NCBI GenBank assembly: GCA_031551625.1
Contig: JAVBNJ010000036.1
Span: 1 to 26,775 of the forward strand
Direction of reading: 5' to 3'
Source: JAVBNJ01 sp031551625
GTDB lineage: Bacteria; Bacteroidota; Bacteroidia; Bacteroidales; UBA932
DNA: 26,775 nt
Shown here: positions 22,480-26,775 of the stretch, one piece after another
Position numbering within the stretch: the first letter of the stretch is position 1
Layout of the letters: the number at the start of each line of letters is the position of its first letter
Translations under genes and position numbers: made by a program
The notes under the pieces: model-generated
Told to the model about the DNA's origin: nothing
The model's input: the letters and a program-made list of their open reading frames with translations, nothing else
The model's database searches: none

Positions 22480-24063
22480 ATGACCACAAAAACTGATTTT
22501 CTAGTACTAGGTGCCGGCATTGCAGGACTTAGCTTTGCATTGAAAGTGGCCGATAAAGCGAAAGTTATCGTAGCGTGCAAATCGACGCTCGACGAATCGA
22601 ACACCAGCTTTGCGCAAGGCGGCATTGCTTCGGTCATGTATGATCCCGACAATGTGGAAAAACACGTACAGGATACCCTTATCTGCGGCGCGGGGCTTTG
22701 CAACGAAGAAGTAGTGCGCATGGTAGTAACCGATGCGCACAATCAGATAAAACAACTCATTCAATGGGGTGTGAAATTTGACCGTGCGCCTAATGGGACG
22801 TATGATTTGGCACGCGAAGGCGGTCATTCGGAACACCGCATCCTGCACCACAAAGACAATACGGGACAGGAAATACAACGTGCGTTGATTAAGAAAGTAC
22901 GCGCCCACCACAACATTCAAGTGCTGGAGCACCACTTTGCAGTGGACTTGCTGACGCAACACCACTTGGGGCAAACCGTGCGCCGCCGAGATGGTAACAT
23001 CGAGTGCTACGGTGCGTATGTGTTGAATTTGAAAACGCAACAGGTCGATACTGTGTTGTCGCGTGCTACGGTAATAGCCACCGGAGGATTGGGAAACTTG
23101 TACCACACGACCACTAATCCGCCTATTGCTACGGCCGACGGTGTGGCAATGGTCTACCGCGCCAAGGGCGTAGTGGAAAATATGAGCTTCATCCAGTTCC
23201 ACCCAACGGCCTTGTATAACCCCGGTGAGCGGCCGAATTTCCTCATTAGCGAAGCCATGCGCGGTTTCGGTGCCACGCTTCGCACGCAAGACGGTAAAGA
23301 GTTCATGCAAAAGTATGATGAACGTGGTGCGCTTGCTCCGCGCGACATTGTAGCCCGCGCCATCGACAATGAAATGAAGTTACGCGGCGACGAGTTCGTG
23401 TACCTTGATATTACTCACAAACCGGCGAAAGATACGATTGCGCATTTCCCGAACATTTATCAAAAATGTTTGAGTATTGATGTCGATATTACCAAAGATT
23501 TTATTCCGGTAGTGCCGGCAGCCCACTATTCATGCGGCGGCGTGAAGGTCGACATGGATGGGTTGAGTTCCATTAAACGTCTTTATGTATTGGGCGAAAC
23601 ATCGTGTACGGGCTTGCACGGCGCCAATCGCCTTGCCTCAAATTCGCTGATAGAAGCGATTGTGTATGCCGACCGCGCCGCCAAACACGCCGTGCCGCGT
23701 ATGCAGGAATATAACTACTGCGAAGGTATCAAAGATTGGGATTACGAGGGAACCACGCACACCGAAGAGATGGTGCTTATTACGCAAAACTACAAAGAAA
23801 TGCAGCAAATAATGAGCAACTATGTAGGTATTGTGCGTTCGAACCTGCGGTTGGAGCGGGCGCTCAACCGGCTCGAAATTATTTTTAAGGAAACGGAAGA
23901 CCTTTACCGGAAATCGTTGCTCACCAAGCGCCTTTGCGAGTTGCGCAATATGATTAAAGTGTCGTACCTCATTATCCGCAGTGCGCAGGAAATGCGCGAG
24001 AGCCGCGGCTCGCACTATTCGCTCGACTATCCGGCGCCCGATAAAAATTCGTTGTGTGAATGA
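22480..24063 (+). CDS. nadB: L-aspartate oxidase
   Basis: A flavoenzyme that makes iminoaspartate, the first step of de novo NAD synthesis; it can use fumarate as electron acceptor in anaerobes. The 527-aa length is typical. The FAD-binding GxGxxG is at G11, G13 and G16, followed by SNTSFAQGGIASV and the substrate-site block REGGHSEHRILHHKDNTG. Later come GETSCTGLHGANRLASNSLIEAIVYADRAA and the C-terminal helical domain. nadA and nadC are not adjacent; instead nadB is sandwiched between rnhA (1-bp gap) and a glycosyltransferase (4-base ATGA overlap). Confidence 0.97.
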   Translation: MTTKTDFLVLGAGIAGLSFALKVADKAKVIVACKSTLDESNTSFAQGGIASVMYDPDNVEKHVQDTLICGAGLCNEEVVRMVVTDAHNQIKQLIQWGVKFDRAPNGTYDLAREGGHSEHRILHHKDNTGQEIQRALIKKVRAHHNIQVLEHHFAVDLLTQHHLGQTVRRRDGNIECYGAYVLNLKTQQVDTVLSRATVIATGGLGNLYHTTTNPPIATADGVAMVYRAKGVVENMSFIQFHPTALYNPGERPNFLISEAMRGFGATLRTQDGKEFMQKYDERGALAPRDIVARAIDNEMKLRGDEFVYLDITHKPAKDTIAHFPNIYQKCLSIDVDITKDFIPVVPAAHYSCGGVKVDMDGLSSIKRLYVLGETSCTGLHGANRLASNSLIEAIVYADRAAKHAVPRMQEYNYCEGIKDWDYEGTTHTEEMVLITQNYKEMQQIMSNYVGIVRSNLRLERALNRLEIIFKETEDLYRKSLLTKRLCELRNMIKVSYLIIRSAQEMRESRGSHYSLDYPAPDKNSLCE

Positions 24064-25079
24064 GCACTACCGCTGTTGTCATATTGAACTGGAATGGGAA
24101 ATCTTTTTTAGAGAAATTTTTACCCGCATTGGTAGCGCATACGTCGTTGCCCGGTGTGGAACTGGTGGTGGCCGACAATGGCTCGACCGATGGCTCGCAT
24201 GAGTTCCTGCAAGTTAATTTTCCGCAAATCCGGTGGATTGGACTCGACAAAAATTATGGTTTTACCGGCGGCTACAATCGTGCGTTGCAGCAAATACATA
24301 CTGATTATTATGTGTTGCTTAACTCTGATGTAGAAGTAACCGAAGATTGGTTGCAGACATTGATAGACGCCATGGACAGCTACCCCAACGTAGGCGCATG
24401 TATGCCGAAAATCCGGGCATACGATCGACGTAACTATTTTGAATACGCAGGTGCTTCCGGCGGATTTATTGACAAGTACGGCTTCCCGTTCTGTCGCGGG
24501 CGCATCCTGAATTGTGTGGAAGAAGACTGCGGGCAGTATGACACGCCGCGCGAAATATTCTGGGCAAGCGGCGCCTGCATGGTAGTGCGTGCAAATCTGT
24601 ATCACCAGCAGGGCGGCCTCGATGAAGATTTTTTTGCCCACATGGAAGAAATTGATTTCTGCTGGCGGGTAAAGCAACTCGGCTATAAAGTGATGTGCTA
24701 TCCACAATCGATAGTGTATCACGTGGGCGGTGGCACCCTGTCGAACAATTCGCCACACAAATTATTTCTCAATTACCGCAACAGTTTATATTTACTGTAC
24801 AAAAATCTACCCAATGGAACGCGGCCCATTACTATTTTCACTCGAATGGTTATTGATGGAATTTCGGCAATTATTTATGTGTTGCAAGGCAAATTTTCGT
24901 CGGTGGCTGCCGTGTGGAAGGCGCATATAGCCTTTTGGAAAACGCGGAAAATAATGCGTGAAAAGCGCTCAATGAACCGCAACAATCGTGTGCCGGGCAT
25001 CTACCGGCGCAGTATTGTCGTTGATTTTTATTTGTCGAAAAAGAAGCGTGTATTTTCAAATATACGTTTTACGAAATAA
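24060..25079 (+). CDS. Family 2 glycosyltransferase (rhamnosyltransferase-like)
   Basis: A 339-aa GT-A-fold transferase that moves a sugar from a nucleotide donor onto a glycan or lipid acceptor at the cytoplasmic face. The N-terminal TTAVVILNWNGKSFLEKFLPAL and the ADNGSTDGS block (around residues 38-46) bind the nucleotide. NSDVE (88-92) supplies the metal-binding DxD-like motif, and DEDFFAHMEEIDFCWR carries the catalytic acidic pair. A hydrophobic, basic C-terminus suggests membrane association. The ATG overlaps the nadB stop (ATGA), implying translational coupling. The acceptor is unknown. The last 30 bases overlap the first of the palindromic sites at 25048-25220. Confidence 0.9.
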   Translation: MSTTAVVILNWNGKSFLEKFLPALVAHTSLPGVELVVADNGSTDGSHEFLQVNFPQIRWIGLDKNYGFTGGYNRALQQIHTDYYVLLNSDVEVTEDWLQTLIDAMDSYPNVGACMPKIRAYDRRNYFEYAGASGGFIDKYGFPFCRGRILNCVEEDCGQYDTPREIFWASGACMVVRANLYHQQGGLDEDFFAHMEEIDFCWRVKQLGYKVMCYPQSIVYHVGGGTLSNNSPHKLFLNYRNSLYLLYKNLPNGTRPITIFTRMVIDGISAIIYVLQGKFSSVAAVWKAHIAFWKTRKIMREKRSMNRNNRVPGIYRRSIVVDFYLSKKKRVFSNIRFTK

Positions 25080-25220
25080 AGTGTATATTTAAATATGCGC
25101 TTTATATTTCAATTGCATAATGTGCTAATTATCATACAATAATAATTTTTGTTTTTGTAAAAACAAATAGTGTATTTTTAAATATACAAAAAATATGTAT
25201 ATTTGTATATTCAAATATAC
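25048..25220. promoter_or_regulatory. Array of four AT-rich palindromic sites upstream of the AAA/DUF4143 gene
   Basis: Four copies of a GTGTATWTTYAAATATAC-type word occur at 25048-25066, 25081-25099, 25170-25187 and 25204-25220. The last core, GTATATTCAAATATAC, is nearly palindromic. A TATATTTG -7-like word falls between the third and fourth copies. A small TTTGTTTTT/AAAAACAAA hairpin lies at about 25148-25167. Spacings are roughly 33, 89 and 34 bp. The array starts inside the glycosyltransferase 3' end and stops 6 bp before the ATG at 25227. It looks like a multi-site operator for a dimeric repressor; the regulator is not identifiable. Confidence 0.55.
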
Positions 25221-25226
25221 GCTACT

Positions 25227-26423
25227 ATGGAAACATTACGGGAAATTTATTTTGACAAATTGAAAGACACGCAAACAACGGTGGTGCGTTATTTGATGCC
25301 GCAAGTATATTGGACCGATAAGTTGTTTGCCATAGTGGGTGCTCGTGGCACTGGGAAAACAACGTTAATGTTGCAGTATCTCAAAAAAAATCTGGATCCG
25401 CAAAAGGCATTTTATATGAGTCTTGACCACATTTATTTTTCGACGAACAGGCTGTTCGATACGGCAAAAAAATTGCGGCAAGATGGCGTTACCCATTTGT
25501 TTGTAGACGAGGTGCACAAGTATTCTTTCGGTACCTGGGCGCAGGAGTTGAAAAATATTTATGATGCGTATCCTGATTTTCGCATTACGTTTTCGGGCTC
25601 ATCTATCTTGGAAATATACCGGAGTAATGCGGGCTTGAGCCGCCGGGCTGTTGATTACGAACTATACGGGCTCTCGTTCCGCGAATTTTTGCAATTCGAA
25701 AAAGTGTTGCATATAAAAGCGTTTTCGCTGGATGAATTGCTGAGCAACCATGTGAAAATAGCGATGAAGATAACGAAAGACATAAAGATCCTGCCGCTAT
25801 TTCGCCAATATTTAAAAACGGGCTATTATCCCTATTACAAAGAAAACTTACACAACTACAGCCGGCGGTTGCTCAACACCGTAAATGCCGTACTTGAAAC
25901 TGATTTGCCGGCGGTGGACAATATTGAATTTGTGTCGGTACAAAAACTCAAGCGGTTGCTGAGTATTATTGCCGGTCTTGCGCCTTTTACACCCAATATG
26001 ACACAACTGGGTGGCGAGGTGGAAATACAACGCAGCAACCTGCCAAAAAACCTCGAGCGCCTGGAACGGGCACGATTGTTGGGATTGCTGCGGGCGCCCG
26101 GCCGGAAGACTAATCATATGAGCAAGCCGGAAAAAATTTATTTGGACAATCCGAACTTGGCCTATGCGTTGAATGAAAAAAATGCCAACATAGGCACGTT
26201 GTGCGAAACATTTTTTTTCAATCAGCTGCGTGCCGTGGGCGAAGTAACCAGTGCGGCAAAAGGCGATTTTACTGTGGACGGAAAATATATATTTGAAGTG
26301 GGATGCAGCAACAAAACGTTTAACCAGATTGCCTGCCTGCCCGACTCTTATTTAGCGGTAGACGATACCGAAGTAGGGCACGGCAACCGCATCCCGCTAT
26401 GGATGTTCGGGCTGCTGTATTAG
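25227..26423 (+). CDS. Stand-alone AAA ATPase with DUF4143 C-terminus
   Basis: The 398-aa protein belongs to the AAA_14 plus DUF4143 family common in Bacteroidetes and archaea, whose role is unsettled. The start at ATG 25227 (METLREIYFDKL) is preferred to the TTG at 25203, which lies inside the palindromic array. Walker A is GARGTGKTT (residues 38-46), Walker B is LFVDEVH (91-97), and the sensor-like FSGSSILEI follows. The C-terminal part contains YLKTGYYPYY and a region ending in KGDFTVDGKYIFEVG, with a D...E.G pattern like restriction-endonuclease-type folds in DUF4143. No partner gene is adjacent. The multi-site upstream array suggests tight regulation, which fits a toxin-like or stress-linked role only as speculation. 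Confidence 0.85.
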   Translation: METLREIYFDKLKDTQTTVVRYLMPQVYWTDKLFAIVGARGTGKTTLMLQYLKKNLDPQKAFYMSLDHIYFSTNRLFDTAKKLRQDGVTHLFVDEVHKYSFGTWAQELKNIYDAYPDFRITFSGSSILEIYRSNAGLSRRAVDYELYGLSFREFLQFEKVLHIKAFSLDELLSNHVKIAMKITKDIKILPLFRQYLKTGYYPYYKENLHNYSRRLLNTVNAVLETDLPAVDNIEFVSVQKLKRLLSIIAGLAPFTPNMTQLGGEVEIQRSNLPKNLERLERARLLGLLRAPGRKTNHMSKPEKIYLDNPNLAYALNEKNANIGTLCETFFFNQLRAVGEVTSAAKGDFTVDGKYIFEVGCSNKTFNQIACLPDSYLAVDDTEVGHGNRIPLWMFGLLY

Positions 26424-26636
26424 CGCTTTACCGACTGCAAAATGCGGCATAAAGCGGAATAGATTTAATTCCATTTTCAAATCCGAAATTCTTTTGAGAT
26501 AAACGGATGCCATACGGACATTTATATTTTTTCATTATGTATGGAAAAATACAAATTTTATATATTTTTTCATAGATAAAATAAATTTATATAACTTTTA
26601 TCTGCTATTTAACTATACGCTTTACGTCATAATTCG

Positions 26637-26644
26637 TATCTTTG
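26637..26644 (+). promoter_or_regulatory. -7 box immediately upstream of rsgA
   Basis: TATCTTTG matches TAnnTTTG and ends only 5 bases before the rsgA ATG. If used, transcription would begin at or within the start codon, giving a leaderless or near-leaderless mRNA. No TTTG at 19-21 bases is seen. The rest of the 26424-26649 gap is AT-rich and shows nothing else recognisable. Confidence 0.45.
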
Positions 26645-26649
26645 CAGCC

Positions 26650-26775
26650 ATGTTTACAGGGACGGTATATAAGCATACGGGCAGCCATTACCTGGTGAAA
26701 AATCCGGCGAACGGTGCATTGGTCGATTGCACGGTGCGGGGTAAGATGCGCCTGCACGACACGTCGACCACCAAC
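26650..26775 (+). CDS. rsgA: Ribosome small-subunit GTPase RsgA, N-terminal part (3' end outside window)
   Basis: Forty-two codons are visible: MFTGTVYKHTGSHYLVKN, then a VDCTVRGKMRLHDTSTTN segment. This is the OB-fold start of RsgA (YjeQ/EngC), a circularly permuted GTPase that checks late 30S subunit assembly; the family usually reads G.V.KSTGS and then C..RGK.R.....STNP at this place. The GTPase and zinc domains would lie beyond the window. The start is the only ATG that fits, although the -7 box at 26637 is unusually close. Confidence 0.85.
   Translation, partial: MFTGTVYKHTGSHYLVKNPANGALVDCTVRGKMRLHDTSTTN

Noticed and set aside
1..26775. CRISPR arrays, tRNA or rRNA genes, insertion sequences with transposase
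   Set aside because: I saw no regularly spaced repeats, cloverleaf-like sequences, rRNA segments or transposase motifs, although short tRNAs could be missed by eye.

Overview
The window looks like a chromosomal segment of a Bacteroidales (Bacteroidota) bacterium. The reasons are: -7 boxes of the TAnnTTTG type, several with TTTG 19-20 bases upstream; AT-rich leaders without strong Shine-Dalgarno sites; a short indolepyruvate oxidoreductase alpha subunit; and paralogous secreted proteins with FISUMP (Fibrobacter succinogenes major paralogous) type C-termini, which I associate with gut and protist-associated Bacteroidales. The species cannot be named from this sequence alone.

Layout. 1-2416: end of leuS, a 48-bp dyad, then radA. 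2444-7076: an accessory stretch on the minus strand with two paralogous secreted-protein genes (one intact, one broken), a small diverged duplication of the radA/secreted-protein junction, and dinB between them. 7141-8668: a two-gene ATPase plus DUF4435/TOPRIM cassette that resembles PARIS-type phage defence. 8731-10986: a strong terminator and the iorAB operon. 11258-11668: a small putative lipoprotein. 11686-13322: a promoter, a roughly 630-nt structured leader and a third secreted paralogue. 13402-21948: housekeeping and envelope genes on the plus strand (pyrH, frr, a large outer-membrane protein with a metalloprotease motif, a flippase, dut, a lytic transglycosylase, pdxA). 22002-25079: a tight rnhA-nadB-glycosyltransferase run. 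25048-26423: an array of palindromic sites leading into a stand-alone AAA/DUF4143 ATPase. 26650-26775: the start of rsgA.

The most unusual content is the family of three secreted paralogues at 2444-3391, 5346-6560 and 12351-13322. Each has a recognisable promoter followed by a very long (about 350-630 nt) leader. All three leaders share a module made of a conserved block (GGCAACGA, then AAAATCGTAGC) and a long hairpin closed by GTAGC/GCTAC. The inner helix of that hairpin differs in sequence but still pairs. Two of the leaders also carry an upstream pair of interleaved helices, an H-type pseudoknot by eye, whose base pairs are kept by compensatory changes. The third has a long nested hairpin at the equivalent place. 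This pattern points to a structured cis-regulatory RNA family tied to a surface-protein family. I know of no description of it, but I could not search Rfam.

The C-terminal ends of these proteins are also unusual. A second, partial copy of the first gene's 3' end (3917-4054) is identical to it over 57 bases. It then differs at 7 of 21 bases, changing 5 of 7 residues, and lacks a 93-bp Cys-rich segment bounded by direct repeats. Localised variation at the end of a C-type-lectin-like protein recalls diversity-generating retroelement targets, but no reverse transcriptase or template repeat is in this window.
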